The notes below the pieces were generated by a model that saw only the letters and a program-made list of their open reading frames with translations, was not told the origin of the DNA and ran no database searches. This document shows, one piece after another, positions 7,949 through 17,603 of a stretch of 64,000 bases of DNA (position 1 is its first letter; each line of letters starts with the position of its first letter). Source of the DNA: an uncultured Clostridia bacterium (lineage in GTDB: Bacteria; Bacillota; Clostridia; Monoglobales; Monoglobaceae); NCBI GenBank assembly GCA_910580105.1, contig CAJTWN010000001.1, forward strand, positions 62,001 through 126,000. Reading direction: 5' to 3'. Made by a program: the position numbers and the translations under genes.

Positions 7949-9723
7949 AAAAATTCCAAATTTTTCGGTATATAAAAAATTTGCGGTATTTAATTCTGAT
8001 TGTCACTCTTTTGGGCGGCGCACTGATCTATGTGTATGCGAACCAGCATCAGGAATATACTGCACAGACAGTGATACAATATAGCAATCCAACTGCAAAT
8101 GAAGGAATTGCACCCGATGGGAGTGCAATTGATCCCAAAGAGATCTATTCCGCAGGTGTAATTACGGATGTTATCAGTGATTTGGGACTCAGCCTGAATG
8201 TGGATCAGATACGGTCGGCCTGTCGGGTTGAAGAGGTAATCTCTGAAGATGAACAGAAGAGGAAAGATGCAATTTTGAGTGATGGGGAGGTTTATAATGA
8301 ATTCACTCCGGTTTATAAGATAACGTTCACTGCGGATGCCAAGGCAAGCAAGGGATATGTTCGCAATGTACTTGATTCGATTGTAAAAAATTATTTTGTG
8401 TTTTACAGCAAAAAATATATAGACTCTGCGGTCATTCCGAATAATACGCTGAATATTACGGCGGATAAGTATGATTATGTAAATTGTGTGGAAATCATGG
8501 AAAATTCCGTCAATGATATTATTGCCTTTCTTGAACAGAAACAACAGTTCTATGCAGATTTTCGTTCTGCCAGAACGGGATATACCTTTAATGATTTAGA
8601 AAATCAATATCGTTATGTGGAAGAAAATATCATACCAGAATATTATGCGGCAGTTCTCGGCGGAAAGCTTACCCAGAACAAAGAGGAACTGATAAAAACT
8701 TATCAAAACCGTCGGGATAACTGCATTATGGAGATTAGCAATTTAACAGACCATATTGCGAAAGAGCGGACGTTGATTGACCAGTTTGGTGATAAAGTGA
8801 CGCAATCGGAATCTCAGGTTGCCGGTGCAATTGGTGATAATACAGATGCGATTATTGAAGATGTTGAGGAACATTGGAACCGCGAAGGTTTTAATGCGGA
8901 CACTACATATGATGACTTGATAGATAATTATGTGAATCTTCGTTCAGATAAGAATAAAAAAGAAATTGAGCTTGCGTTTTGCGAAAAGATTTTGTCCATT
9001 TATAATGATTCGGCTGTGGTGGATAAGGTGGGTACGCCAGAAGTGACAGAATTAATGGATGAATTAAACGTAATGATTGAAAAGCTTAACGTGATGTATG
9101 ATGCTGTGGAAAAAACGGCGAATGAGCTGAATGAATACAGCGGCGCACGAAATATATCTACTTTATCCGGTACCTATGTGGAAGAAGCAATCAATGTGAA
9201 TCTTTATATTGCAATGGCGCTGCTTCTGTTTTTCATTATTGGTTGTGCAGGTGCAATTTTAATTGGCCGCGGAGTTGATTTTTGGCAGTACCTGCTTTAT
9301 ACCGATAAAAAGACGGGAACTGCCAACCGTGTCAAATGTGACATGGTAATTGATGAATACAGCAAAAGATTATTGGACGAAAATTTCAGCTGTATTGTGT
9401 TTAAGCTAAATACTTTGCAAAGCACAAATGTAAGCAAAGGCCGCGATTTTGGAGATACTATGCTTAAGAGTTTTGGTAAAATTCTGGATGTAGAAGTAAA
9501 AAATTATGGTTTCGTAGGCTATAATAATGGCAATATGTTTATTTCCCTCTTTGAAAATTTTTCAAAAGAACGTGCCGAAAGTTTTGTTGAAGTCATTCGC
9601 CAGGAAACTGAAAATTTGCATAGTAACCTCGAATTTTCTTATGGAATTGCAAATGCGGCAGACGATAATGTCTATGAGGTAAGGGAACTTTTAAAGAACG
9701 CAATCAAGCGATTATCAAATTAA
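7945..9723 (+). CDS. Wzz-like co-polymerase fused to a degenerate GGDEF domain
   Basis: The 592-residue protein starts at ATG 7945 (AGGAG upstream) and overlaps the previous stop as ATGA, suggesting translational coupling. A helix at about 11-30 and another at about 420-445 bracket an extracytoplasmic domain like that of the preceding gene. The last 150 residues are cytoplasmic and follow the GGDEF fold: YTDKKTGTANR corresponds to the DxLTGLxNR start, and FVGYNNGNMF sits where the GGDEF loop should be. The catalytic loop is lost, so it cannot be expected to make c-di-GMP but could sense a nucleotide or dimerise. This would tie polymer assembly to c-di-GMP signalling; that last step is inference. 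Confidence 0.8.
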   Translation: MKKFQIFRYIKNLRYLILIVTLLGGALIYVYANQHQEYTAQTVIQYSNPTANEGIAPDGSAIDPKEIYSAGVITDVISDLGLSLNVDQIRSACRVEEVISEDEQKRKDAILSDGEVYNEFTPVYKITFTADAKASKGYVRNVLDSIVKNYFVFYSKKYIDSAVIPNNTLNITADKYDYVNCVEIMENSVNDIIAFLEQKQQFYADFRSARTGYTFNDLENQYRYVEENIIPEYYAAVLGGKLTQNKEELIKTYQNRRDNCIMEISNLTDHIAKERTLIDQFGDKVTQSESQVAGAIGDNTDAIIEDVEEHWNREGFNADTTYDDLIDNYVNLRSDKNKKEIELAFCEKILSIYNDSAVVDKVGTPEVTELMDELNVMIEKLNVMYDAVEKTANELNEYSGARNISTLSGTYVEEAINVNLYIAMALLLFFIIGCAGAILIGRGVDFWQYLLYTDKKTGTANRVKCDMVIDEYSKRLLDENFSCIVFKLNTLQSTNVSKGRDFGDTMLKSFGKILDVEVKNYGFVGYNNGNMFISLFENFSKERAESFVEVIRQETENLHSNLEFSYGIANAADDNVYEVRELLKNAIKRLSN

Positions 9724-9778
9724 ACTCATTATATCGTTTTGGAATATAAATACAGAGACAGAAAGGCGGGATTGCAGA

Positions 9779-10642
9779 ATGAAGATTTTTCAAATGCTTG
9801 CAGAAAAAAACATCGAGAAAAAAATCCTATATGCAATTGTTGGTTTGGCTGCGGTTCTGCTTTTTGCTTTTTTATTGAATGGATTTGATTTTGGCCGGTT
9901 TGATGTATCCTTTTATACAGAGAGAAATGTAAAAGTAGACGAGAAGGTTCGCATGGTGGTGATTTCTGATGTCCATTTGCGGGAATTTGGAAAAGATAAT
10001 ATTCGTTTGCTCGAAAAAATTAAGGCGCTCAATCCGGATATAATTGCAGTGCCGGGTGATTTAACTATCTATGGAAATAAGAATCATGAACCTGCGCTGA
10101 AGCTTCTGCGAAATTTAAAAGAAATTGCCCCGGTTTACTACTCTTATGGCAATCATGAATATGCTGAAATTTTGTTTGAAAAGGGCAGCACGCTTGAAAG
10201 TGAATTGGGGAGTACCGGCGTCCAAATTGTAGTAAATTCTTTTAAAGAAGCTGAGATAAAAGGAACAAAGTTTGTGATTGGCGGTTTTTGTGTGGGTCCT
10301 GAAAATTTTGGAGAAAAACACCGGGAATTTTTGACAAAGTTCTGTGCCCAGGATGGGTTTAAACTGCTTTTAACGCATCATGTCGAATGCTTTGAAAAGG
10401 TGATGGAAGGATTTACTGTGGATTTGGCGGTTACTGGTCATGCCCATGGGGGGCAGGTGCGGCTTCCGGGAATTGGCGGTGTTTTTTCTCCGGATCAAGG
10501 ATTTTTTCCTAAACTTACCGAGGGGATGCAGGAACTCTGTGGTTCGACAGTGGTTATTTCAAGGGGCCTTGGGAATTCCAATCCATTTCCCCGGTATAAT
10601 AATAATCCGGAAATTATAGTCGTAGACATTGTCAATTATTAA
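9779..10642 (+). CDS. Membrane-anchored calcineurin-like metallophosphoesterase
   Basis: In this 287-residue protein an N-terminal helix (about 16-35) anchors a metallophosphoesterase domain. The metal-binding motifs appear in order: SDVHL, PGDLT, YGNHEY, LLTHH and GHAHGGQVRLP. This is the arrangement of YkuE-like bacterial phosphoesterases, which hydrolyse phosphate esters outside or at the membrane. The substrate cannot be deduced; the operon context suggests a lipid-linked or glycan phosphate. It follows the Wzz-GGDEF gene after 55 nt. Confidence 0.88.
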   Translation: MKIFQMLAEKNIEKKILYAIVGLAAVLLFAFLLNGFDFGRFDVSFYTERNVKVDEKVRMVVISDVHLREFGKDNIRLLEKIKALNPDIIAVPGDLTIYGNKNHEPALKLLRNLKEIAPVYYSYGNHEYAEILFEKGSTLESELGSTGVQIVVNSFKEAEIKGTKFVIGGFCVGPENFGEKHREFLTKFCAQDGFKLLLTHHVECFEKVMEGFTVDLAVTGHAHGGQVRLPGIGGVFSPDQGFFPKLTEGMQELCGSTVVISRGLGNSNPFPRYNNNPEIIVVDIVNY

Positions 10643-10672
10643 CGTCCGGGAGAGCGAGAGGGGGAACAGCCA

Positions 10673-11980
10673 TTGCAGACAGACACAAAAGCAAAAAAGA
10701 CTTTATACGCTCTTTTTGCCGGCATCTATATTTTGGTGGTTATGTTCACCTTCTATTCCGATACAATGATACCGAAGATTTCGAGCATGATTATTATCCC
10801 TATTGCCTTTTTCATTTTTATGATTCAAGCAGATTTTGACCGTGTGAAACAACTGTCTGGCTTTGCATTTTGGATGATTGTCGGTTGTTTGTTGGTCTAT
10901 GTCCTGTCTGTTATTGTTTGGATTATCAATATCGAAAAGACAATGTACATTATGGAGGGGACGCAAAGACTGATATTTCAGCTTGTCAATATTTTGGTGG
11001 CGTTTTCTGCAATCTACGTTTTCGGAAGCAAAGGCGTCGATTATACACTGTATGGTGCCTTTGGTATGAATGCCATTGTACTTATGCAGGGACTGATAAA
11101 GTATGGTCCGGCTGGCAGTCTGAATGATATTGTACATACATTTACGACAGGGGAGCAGCTGGGGTTCATGTCGGTGATGGAAATCAATGAAGTGACCTAT
11201 GTCTATGTTATTTTTATTTTATATTATATCTTTATCAGTCAATACAGTGTCAAGAAAAAGGCAGTTTATATCGGTATATCGGCCTTTTTCTTTATTATGG
11301 GTTTTAAACGGATTATCTTGGCTTCTGCAGCCATTGCCGCACTTTGTTCAGTTTTGTTTTTCATTTTAAAACCCAAATACCGCAAGAATTTTGGTTTGTT
11401 GATTGGAATTCCGGTGGCAGTGGTTTCTTTTTTATATATTCCATTTATCCGCTATGGATTGTTTGAGTATACAATGAATTTGTTTAATATCAATACCAAT
11501 ACAAGGATTGATTTATATAATTTTATTAAGGATACTTATTCATTTACTCCGGATTTTATTGGACGGGGACTGGACTTTGTGTTTCGATACCTGAAATATG
11601 TAAAAACCTTGCGCTTACATTACAAAGGAGCAACTCTGCAATTTATCCACAATGATATTTTGGTTCGTTATATTGAAATGGGATTTTGGGGATTTTGCGG
11701 GTGGTTGTATGCCTGCTGTATTTTTTGCCAGCGTTGGATTCAAAAAAATTATGGCCTGTTTGCAGGCGCCATGTACGCAGTGATTAACCTTTACAGTTTT
11801 ATCAACTGGTCGGTTGGCAATACCAATCATGCTTATGTTGTGCGGTTGAGTGTTGTTATTGTTGTGATAGGCGCCGGTTGTCTTAAGAATATAGAATTAA
11901 AAGGTATTGAAAGACATAAGAACGGATTGGAGATGGCGGAAGAGTCTGAAGAACAGGAAATTAAAGCTGAGATCATATGA
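10673..11980 (+). CDS. O-antigen/exopolysaccharide polymerase-like membrane protein
   Basis: The 435-residue integral membrane protein has about 10-12 predicted helices and a large loop before the last ones. It ends in a charged, Glu-rich cytoplasmic tail. Wzy polymerases are too divergent for motif identification, but the topology, the loop (YNFIKDTYSFTPDFIGRGLDF) and the position between flippase, chain-length and glycosyltransferase genes fit a polymerase or ligase of the O-antigen type. The start is TTG 10673 behind GAGGGGGAA. Confidence 0.72.
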   Translation: MQTDTKAKKTLYALFAGIYILVVMFTFYSDTMIPKISSMIIIPIAFFIFMIQADFDRVKQLSGFAFWMIVGCLLVYVLSVIVWIINIEKTMYIMEGTQRLIFQLVNILVAFSAIYVFGSKGVDYTLYGAFGMNAIVLMQGLIKYGPAGSLNDIVHTFTTGEQLGFMSVMEINEVTYVYVIFILYYIFISQYSVKKKAVYIGISAFFFIMGFKRIILASAAIAALCSVLFFILKPKYRKNFGLLIGIPVAVVSFLYIPFIRYGLFEYTMNLFNINTNTRIDLYNFIKDTYSFTPDFIGRGLDFVFRYLKYVKTLRLHYKGATLQFIHNDILVRYIEMGFWGFCGWLYACCIFCQRWIQKNYGLFAGAMYAVINLYSFINWSVGNTNHAYVVRLSVVIVVIGAGCLKNIELKGIERHKNGLEMAEESEEQEIKAEII

Positions 11981-12072
11981 TGAAATAGTCTCGTTTTATG
12001 AAATAGAATTTTGAGAAGTGAAAGAGAAATAAGGATAGCGGAAAATGGTTTTGATGACGAAGGAGGCACGTT

Positions 12073-13191
12073 ATGCCGAAGTTGAGTTTGATTACCCTCC
12101 ATGCAGTACAGAATTATGGCTCTGTTTTACAAACCTATGCGTCACAAATATACTTTGAACGGTTGGGCTATGATACCGAAGTGGTGGATTACATAAGAGA
12201 AAATAACCAAAAAGAAAATTTGGTGGATACATATATACGGAACTCGAAAATACGGAACCGAAATAAATTTACACGTTTTATTTTTCGGCATATCAAACGG
12301 CGGGAGCTGGAAGAGCGTTATACGCTGTTCCGCAGTTTTTTGGAAACGTATATTCACCTTACACCCCGGCAGTATCTTAAAGAGGCGGATTTTGAGCAGC
12401 ATCCGATTGCTGCGGATATTTATTGTACTGGGAGTGACCAGACCTGGAACTCTCACTGGAACAGGGGAACGCTTACACCATTTTATCTTACCTATGCCAG
12501 AGAGGGAGCTTTGAAGATTGCATATGCCTCCAGTTTTGGAAAAAACAGACTGGAAAAGGATGAAAGGGAAATAATTCGTGATTTGTTATCTTCTTATGAT
12601 ATGATCACTGTCCGTGAGCAGGAAGCGGTGGGAATTCTTTCAGATTTAGGGATAGCATCAAAACGGGTGTTGGATCCCACTTTAATGCTGTCACGGGAGG
12701 ATTGGCGGAATTTTGCGGATGTGCCGATAGTTGAAGGGGAGTATATGCTGATATATCAGCTGGGCTATAATAAGAATTTTAACCGGCTGGCAAAACAGAT
12801 TGCCAAAGAGAAGAAGATAAAATTGATTCGTATTGGTTTTGGCAGTGAGGCACGTTTTTACGGCGGAAAAGTTATTATCAATCCGGAGGTTCGCACCTTT
12901 TTATCTTTGCTTGCCAATGCAAAATATATCATCACCGATTCATTTCATGCGACCAGTTTTGCGGTGAATTTGAATGTTAATTTCTTTTGCTGGCTGCCCA
13001 AAGTATTTTCCGGGCGGATAACAGATTTCCTGTCTCTGTTGGGATTGGAAAACCGTGTATTCAGAAACTATGAAGAATTGAGCAGATTATTTGAATCACA
13101 GATAAATTTTGCAGCAGTGAATCGAAAACTTGAGAAAGAACGCGGTCGATGTGCGGAAGTGATTGCAGAAATGGTGGGCGTGCGTGTATGA
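12073..13191 (+). CDS. Polysaccharide pyruvyl transferase family protein
   Basis: This 372-residue soluble protein begins LSLITLHAVQNYGSVLQTYA and contains GSDQTWN, AYASSFG, VREQEA, RVLDPTLML and ITDSFHATSFA. These are hallmarks of the polysaccharide pyruvyl transferase (CsaB/WcaK-like) family, which adds ketal-linked pyruvate from phosphoenolpyruvate to sugars. In S-layer-bearing bacteria, pyruvylated wall glycans are the ligand of SLH domains; SLH proteins occur at 21688 and 36908, though this operon copy need not be the one responsible. The start has an excellent AGGAGG site 6 nt upstream, and the next gene overlaps the stop (ATGA). Confidence 0.9.
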   Translation: MPKLSLITLHAVQNYGSVLQTYASQIYFERLGYDTEVVDYIRENNQKENLVDTYIRNSKIRNRNKFTRFIFRHIKRRELEERYTLFRSFLETYIHLTPRQYLKEADFEQHPIAADIYCTGSDQTWNSHWNRGTLTPFYLTYAREGALKIAYASSFGKNRLEKDEREIIRDLLSSYDMITVREQEAVGILSDLGIASKRVLDPTLMLSREDWRNFADVPIVEGEYMLIYQLGYNKNFNRLAKQIAKEKKIKLIRIGFGSEARFYGGKVIINPEVRTFLSLLANAKYIITDSFHATSFAVNLNVNFFCWLPKVFSGRITDFLSLLGLENRVFRNYEELSRLFESQINFAAVNRKLEKERGRCAEVIAEMVGVRV

Positions 13192-14231
13192 AGTATAGTT
13201 TTATCATTCCAATTTATAACGGAGAAAAATATTTGCGGGAATGCCTTGCTTCAGTTCTTTCTCAGACGGTGCAGGACTTTGAGGTTTTGCTGGTTGATGA
13301 TGGCTCCACCGATGGCAGTGGGAAAATTTGTGATGAATACGAGAAAAAATATGCCCGCATCCGTGTGTTTCATAAAGAAAACGAGGGGGTGTCGGTGGCA
13401 AGAAATCTGGCATTAAATAAGGCTTTGGGGGATTATATTTGTTTTGTAGATTGTGACGACGTTATCAGTCCCTTTCTGTTGGAAGCGGCAGAGCAGAGCG
13501 GCGGATGCGACCTTCTCTTTTTTCATAACACAAGAAAAAGTGAAAGTCAGCTTTTGCAGGAGCCTTCTTTTGATGGGATGGAGAGCCTCGGAAAAGAAGA
13601 AAGACAGCGGATCATTGATAAAATAATTTATGATAATCACCGTGTATATCCCAATATTAATTGTAATACGGTAACGACAAAGGTATTTTCGCGGACTGTC
13701 ATCGGTGAGAGCCGGTTTCCGAAAGGGATTGCGATTGGTGAGGATAAGCTCTTTAATTTTGAAGTTTTTCAGAAAGCGAGGTCAATGGCCTATTTGCCGA
13801 TATGCGCCTATTATTGCAGAAATCATGAGGCATCGGTTATGCACCAGTATGCTCCCAATTATTTTGACAATGCAGAAGAAAGTTTTATATTGTTTCAAAA
13901 AATGATACAGGACGGAAAAAAACAATCCTATTATACACAACTGCTGGGATGCAGAACGGTACCGGTTTTAAGGAATTTATTAGAGCTGAATCTTTGTCAT
14001 TCAAAGAACCGCCAGCAATATAAAGAGAAGAAACAAGCATGGGAAAATTTGATGCGGAATTCTCTTATTGCAAAACTATATAAAATTTGTGAAGTAAAAA
14101 AGCTTTGTGGATTGGATGGTTTTTATTTTTATGCCTATCAGCATCGTTTTTTTTCTGTCAATCTGCTTACTAAACATTGGTTGGTACGTGCAGTGATGTA
14201 TGTGTTTTACAGATTCAGCAAAGGAGCGTGA
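13188..14231 (+). CDS. Family 2 glycosyltransferase
   Basis: The 347-residue protein begins MKYSFIIPIYNGEKYL. It has the GT-A fold motifs VDDGSTDGS (nucleotide-sugar binding) and FVDCDDVIS (a DxD-type metal site). The ATG overlaps the stop of the pyruvyl transferase gene, which sets the start and implies coupling. It should transfer a sugar to the growing lipid-linked repeat unit at the inner membrane face; donor and acceptor are not deducible. The C-terminal third is helical and ends with an amphipathic stretch that may bind membrane. Confidence 0.9.
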   Translation: MKYSFIIPIYNGEKYLRECLASVLSQTVQDFEVLLVDDGSTDGSGKICDEYEKKYARIRVFHKENEGVSVARNLALNKALGDYICFVDCDDVISPFLLEAAEQSGGCDLLFFHNTRKSESQLLQEPSFDGMESLGKEERQRIIDKIIYDNHRVYPNINCNTVTTKVFSRTVIGESRFPKGIAIGEDKLFNFEVFQKARSMAYLPICAYYCRNHEASVMHQYAPNYFDNAEESFILFQKMIQDGKKQSYYTQLLGCRTVPVLRNLLELNLCHSKNRQQYKEKKQAWENLMRNSLIAKLYKICEVKKLCGLDGFYFYAYQHRFFSVNLLTKHWLVRAVMYVFYRFSKGA

Positions 14232-14236
14232 AGCGG

Positions 14237-15445
14237 ATGCGGATTTTGATGGTGAATAAATTTCTTTATCCAAACGGAGGTTCGGAAACCTATATAATGC
14301 GCCTTGGGCAATGGCTTTCTCAGCAGGGACATAGGGTTGAGTATTTTGGTATGGAAGATGAACGGAATACGGTGGGAAATTCATGGGGGCTTTATACGTC
14401 AAATCGGGAATTTCGGTCAGGGTTATCCCTGTCCAAGGTCATCTATCCGTTTGCCATCATTTATTCTGTGCAGGCAAGAAATAAAATAAGAAAACTTATC
14501 AGAGAATTTCGGCCGGATGTTGTGCATCTGAACAATATCAATTTTCAAATTACGCCGTCTATTCTTTATGAGATAAAGAAAGCAAAAATCCCGGTGGTGT
14601 GGACAGCACATGATTATCAGCTGGTCTGTCCCAATCACTCCCTTTATGTTCATCAGGAAAAAAGAATTTGTACAGCTTGCCTGTCTGGAAAATACAGCGG
14701 ATGTTTGAAGTATAAATGTCTCCATGGCTCAACGGTAAAGAGTTTGATTGCAATGCTGGAAAGTATACTATATAAATGGCTTGGAACTTATAAAATTGTG
14801 GATAAAGTTATCTGTCCCAGCCGTTTTATCAAAGAAAAATTAGAGACGCGGCCGGAATTATGCGGCAAGTGTACAGTGCTTCATAATTTTATTGATCAGG
14901 TGGAAGCGGGGGAGATTCCACATGGTGATTATGTACTGTACTTTGGAAGATTTGATAAGGAAAAGGGAATTGAGACATTGCTTTCGGTCTGCCGGGAGCT
15001 GCCGGATATTCCGTTTGTGTTTGCAGGCAGCGGCCCGCTGGGCGATGCCCTCTCAACCATTGATAATGTGAAAAATGTTGGTTTTCAGTCCGGAGAGGAC
15101 TTGAAAGATCTTATCTGTCATGCCCGGTTTACCATCTATCCGTCGGAATGGTATGAAAACTGCCCCTTTTCAGTAATGGAATCGCAGATGTATGGCGTCC
15201 CCGTAATTGGGGCTGACATTGGCGGTATACCGGAGCTTATTAAAGACAAAGAAACGGGACTGCTGTTTAAAAACGGAGACAAAGCGGCGCTGAAAAAGGC
15301 CGTGTACAGCCTCTATCATCAGCCGCAGCTGCGTGATACTTATGCAAAGAATTGCCTGCAAACTGAATTTGATACATTGGATATTTATGGGGGAAAATTG
15401 CTGGAGTTATATACTTCGCTTATCAGCCGGAAGGGGGATAAATAA
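14237..15445 (+). CDS. Family 4 glycosyltransferase
   Basis: This is a 402-residue GT-B enzyme. The N terminus RILMVNKFLYPNGGSETYI holds the acceptor-side glycine motif. The C-terminal half has YFGRFDKEKGIETLL, FAGSGP and ESQMYGVPVIGADIGGIPEL, the EX7E region of GT4 enzymes. A cluster of cysteines (CTACLSGKYSGCLKYKC, about 150-170) resembles the zinc-like insert seen in some GT4 capsule enzymes. The ATG at 14237 lies 10 nt after AAGGAG, and the stop overlaps the next start as TAATG. Confidence 0.92.
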   Translation: MRILMVNKFLYPNGGSETYIMRLGQWLSQQGHRVEYFGMEDERNTVGNSWGLYTSNREFRSGLSLSKVIYPFAIIYSVQARNKIRKLIREFRPDVVHLNNINFQITPSILYEIKKAKIPVVWTAHDYQLVCPNHSLYVHQEKRICTACLSGKYSGCLKYKCLHGSTVKSLIAMLESILYKWLGTYKIVDKVICPSRFIKEKLETRPELCGKCTVLHNFIDQVEAGEIPHGDYVLYFGRFDKEKGIETLLSVCRELPDIPFVFAGSGPLGDALSTIDNVKNVGFQSGEDLKDLICHARFTIYPSEWYENCPFSVMESQMYGVPVIGADIGGIPELIKDKETGLLFKNGDKAALKKAVYSLYHQPQLRDTYAKNCLQTEFDTLDIYGGKLLELYTSLISRKGDK

Positions 15446-16449
15446 TGGCAAAGAGAACACTTTATGGAACGGTAATTGTAACTTACCGGTGCAATGCACG
15501 ATGTAATATGTGTGATTGTTTTAAAGATCCCACAAAGCCTGAAGATGAAATTACTATTGAAACGATAAAAAAATTGCCGGGAATGGCATTTACCAATATT
15601 ACGGGCGGCGAACCGTTTATCCGGCAGGATATGCCGGAAATTGTACGGGAGCTTTATAAGAAGACCAATCGGATAGTTATTTCCACGAATGGATTTTTTA
15701 CCGATAGAATCATTGCTCTGTGCAAAGAATTTCCTAAAGTAGGTATACGGATCAGCATTGAGGGTCTTCAAGAGGCAAATGATAAAATCCGCGGTATACC
15801 GGATGGGTTCAACCGCGGATATAACACTTTAAAAACACTGGTAGAGATGGGACATCCGGATGTTGGGTTTGGAATGACGGTACAGGATATGAACTGTGAA
15901 GATTTGGTTCCCTTGTATCAGCTTTCTGATGAACTGAATATGGAATTTGCGACGGCTACATTGCATAACTCTTTTTATTTTCGGAAGACGGATAATAAAA
16001 TTGACGACAAGCGAAAGGTATCGCAAAATTTTGAAAAACTGATTAATGCGTTGTTGAAGAGTAAGTCACCTAAAAAATGGTTTCGGGCCTATTTTAATCA
16101 TGGCTTGATAAATTATATCTATGGGCAAAAGCGCCTGCTTCCTTGTGATATGGCAAGCAACGCATTTTTTATTGATCCCTTTGCCGATGTTATTCCCTGC
16201 AACGGAATGGCAGAGAAGGCGGTCATGGGTAATCTGAAAGAACAAGACTGGGATGAACTTTGGAATTCCGAGCAGGCTATACGGGTGCGAAAGGAGACCA
16301 AAAAATGTGACAGACAATGCTGGATGATTGGAAGCGCCTCGCCGGCAATGCACAAGTATATTTGGATACCTGGATGGTGGGTTGTAAAACATAAGTTTTT
16401 GAAAGGCGGAAAATATAGCCTGGATGAAAATAAGTTTATCAAAGATTAA
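15445..16449 (+). CDS. Radical SAM protein with SPASM-like C-terminal cysteines
   Basis: In this 334-residue protein CNARCNMC (about 12-19) is the CxxxCxxC site for a 4Fe-4S cluster that cleaves S-adenosylmethionine. ITGGEPFIRQD is the GGE motif, and STNGFF and RISIEG follow. The C-terminal part has Cys residues in LPCDMA, IPCNGM and CDRQCW, like an auxiliary-cluster (SPASM/Twitch) domain. Such enzymes modify peptides or sugars by radical chemistry. In the middle of a glycan operon the likely substrate is a sugar or glycan precursor, but this is inference. Confidence 0.9.
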   Translation: MAKRTLYGTVIVTYRCNARCNMCDCFKDPTKPEDEITIETIKKLPGMAFTNITGGEPFIRQDMPEIVRELYKKTNRIVISTNGFFTDRIIALCKEFPKVGIRISIEGLQEANDKIRGIPDGFNRGYNTLKTLVEMGHPDVGFGMTVQDMNCEDLVPLYQLSDELNMEFATATLHNSFYFRKTDNKIDDKRKVSQNFEKLINALLKSKSPKKWFRAYFNHGLINYIYGQKRLLPCDMASNAFFIDPFADVIPCNGMAEKAVMGNLKEQDWDELWNSEQAIRVRKETKKCDRQCWMIGSASPAMHKYIWIPGWWVVKHKFLKGGKYSLDENKFIKD

Positions 16450-16469
16450 TTGAGAAAGCGGTGTTTGGG

Positions 16470-17603
16470 GTGAAAAAAACAATAACTTTTGGAATTGCGG
16501 TCTATAATGTGGCGGACTATCTTGCAGGATGTATTGAAAGTGTCATTGCCCAAAAGGGAGACGATATTGAAATTCTGATTGTAGACGATGGTTCCACCGA
16601 TGGCAGCGGCGCCATTTGTGACGCATACGCAAAGACAGATGAGCGGATACGTGTTTTTCATAAAGAAAATGGCGGCGTTTCCAGTGCAAGAAATGTGATA
16701 ATAGACCAGGCGGAAGGGAAGTGGATTAGTTTTATCGATGGTGACGACAAGCTCACCGAGAATGCTGCGGAAACTGTTCGCCACTATGCAGAGACCACAT
16801 TTGATATTGTATTTTTTGATGCGCTGTTTTTTCGTTTTGATCATTCGGTTCCGACTTATCAAATCAAGGCGCCTGAACTTGTAATCAGAACAGAAGATGA
16901 GATTCGTACCCTTACCCTGTCAACCCTCTATGCCAATCAAAGCACACCGAATTATATTAATAAAACAAGAGGAACTGTGTGGGGAAAGATTTATGCCACA
17001 ACTTTTCTTAAGGAAAACAAAGTATGGTTTGACGAGCGGCTGCGTAAAAGTCAGGATGTAGCCTTTAATTTGGAATGTATGCGGTATTTTAAAACAGGAG
17101 TTTTTGTCCGGAAGGCAATTTATCTTTATCGCCAAAACGAGATGTCTATTGTTCGGCGGTATAATCCGGAAATCAGTACATACAATACCCTGCTTGCCCA
17201 TGCTTTTCTGGAAATCGTACAGAGCTTTGCGCCAAGACTCTGTTCACAGTTGACGGAACGATTTTATGCGATGTGTATAATTATTATTAAGACCAATTTA
17301 CAGCTTGATTTTTGTCATCGCCGGAACAAAAAAGCGTTTGCAGAACGGAAGAGTGATTTTGAAAGTTTTTTGCAAAATGATTGGTGTCAGACGGCAATCC
17401 AACACTGTAATTCTGAGATATTGAATAAAAGTGACGCAATGATCTATCATTGGATTATGCAGAATGATTTTAAGGCAATTTGCCGGTATTTTAAAAAGCT
17501 GGATCTGGATGATAGGATTAAAGCGGTGTCTAACCGTCTGGGATTAAATAAACTTAAAAGCGGCATCCGGCAAAAGATACAGTCGAAGGGACAAAAGAGA
17601 TGA
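16470..17603 (+). CDS. Family 2 glycosyltransferase (first of a paralogous pair)
   Basis: This protein of about 377 residues has TFGIAVYNVADYL, VDDGSTDGSG and FIDGDDKL, the conserved GT2 donor and metal sites. GTG 16470 is preferred over GTG 16461 because GAAAGCGGTG, a near-consensus Shine-Dalgarno site, lies 6 nt before it and because the start then aligns with the next gene. It is clearly a paralogue of the next enzyme (same motifs, same length, same C-terminal LYRQN segment). The stop overlaps the next ATG. Confidence 0.88.
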   Translation: MKKTITFGIAVYNVADYLAGCIESVIAQKGDDIEILIVDDGSTDGSGAICDAYAKTDERIRVFHKENGGVSSARNVIIDQAEGKWISFIDGDDKLTENAAETVRHYAETTFDIVFFDALFFRFDHSVPTYQIKAPELVIRTEDEIRTLTLSTLYANQSTPNYINKTRGTVWGKIYATTFLKENKVWFDERLRKSQDVAFNLECMRYFKTGVFVRKAIYLYRQNEMSIVRRYNPEISTYNTLLAHAFLEIVQSFAPRLCSQLTERFYAMCIIIIKTNLQLDFCHRRNKKAFAERKSDFESFLQNDWCQTAIQHCNSEILNKSDAMIYHWIMQNDFKAICRYFKKLDLDDRIKAVSNRLGLNKLKSGIRQKIQSKGQKR

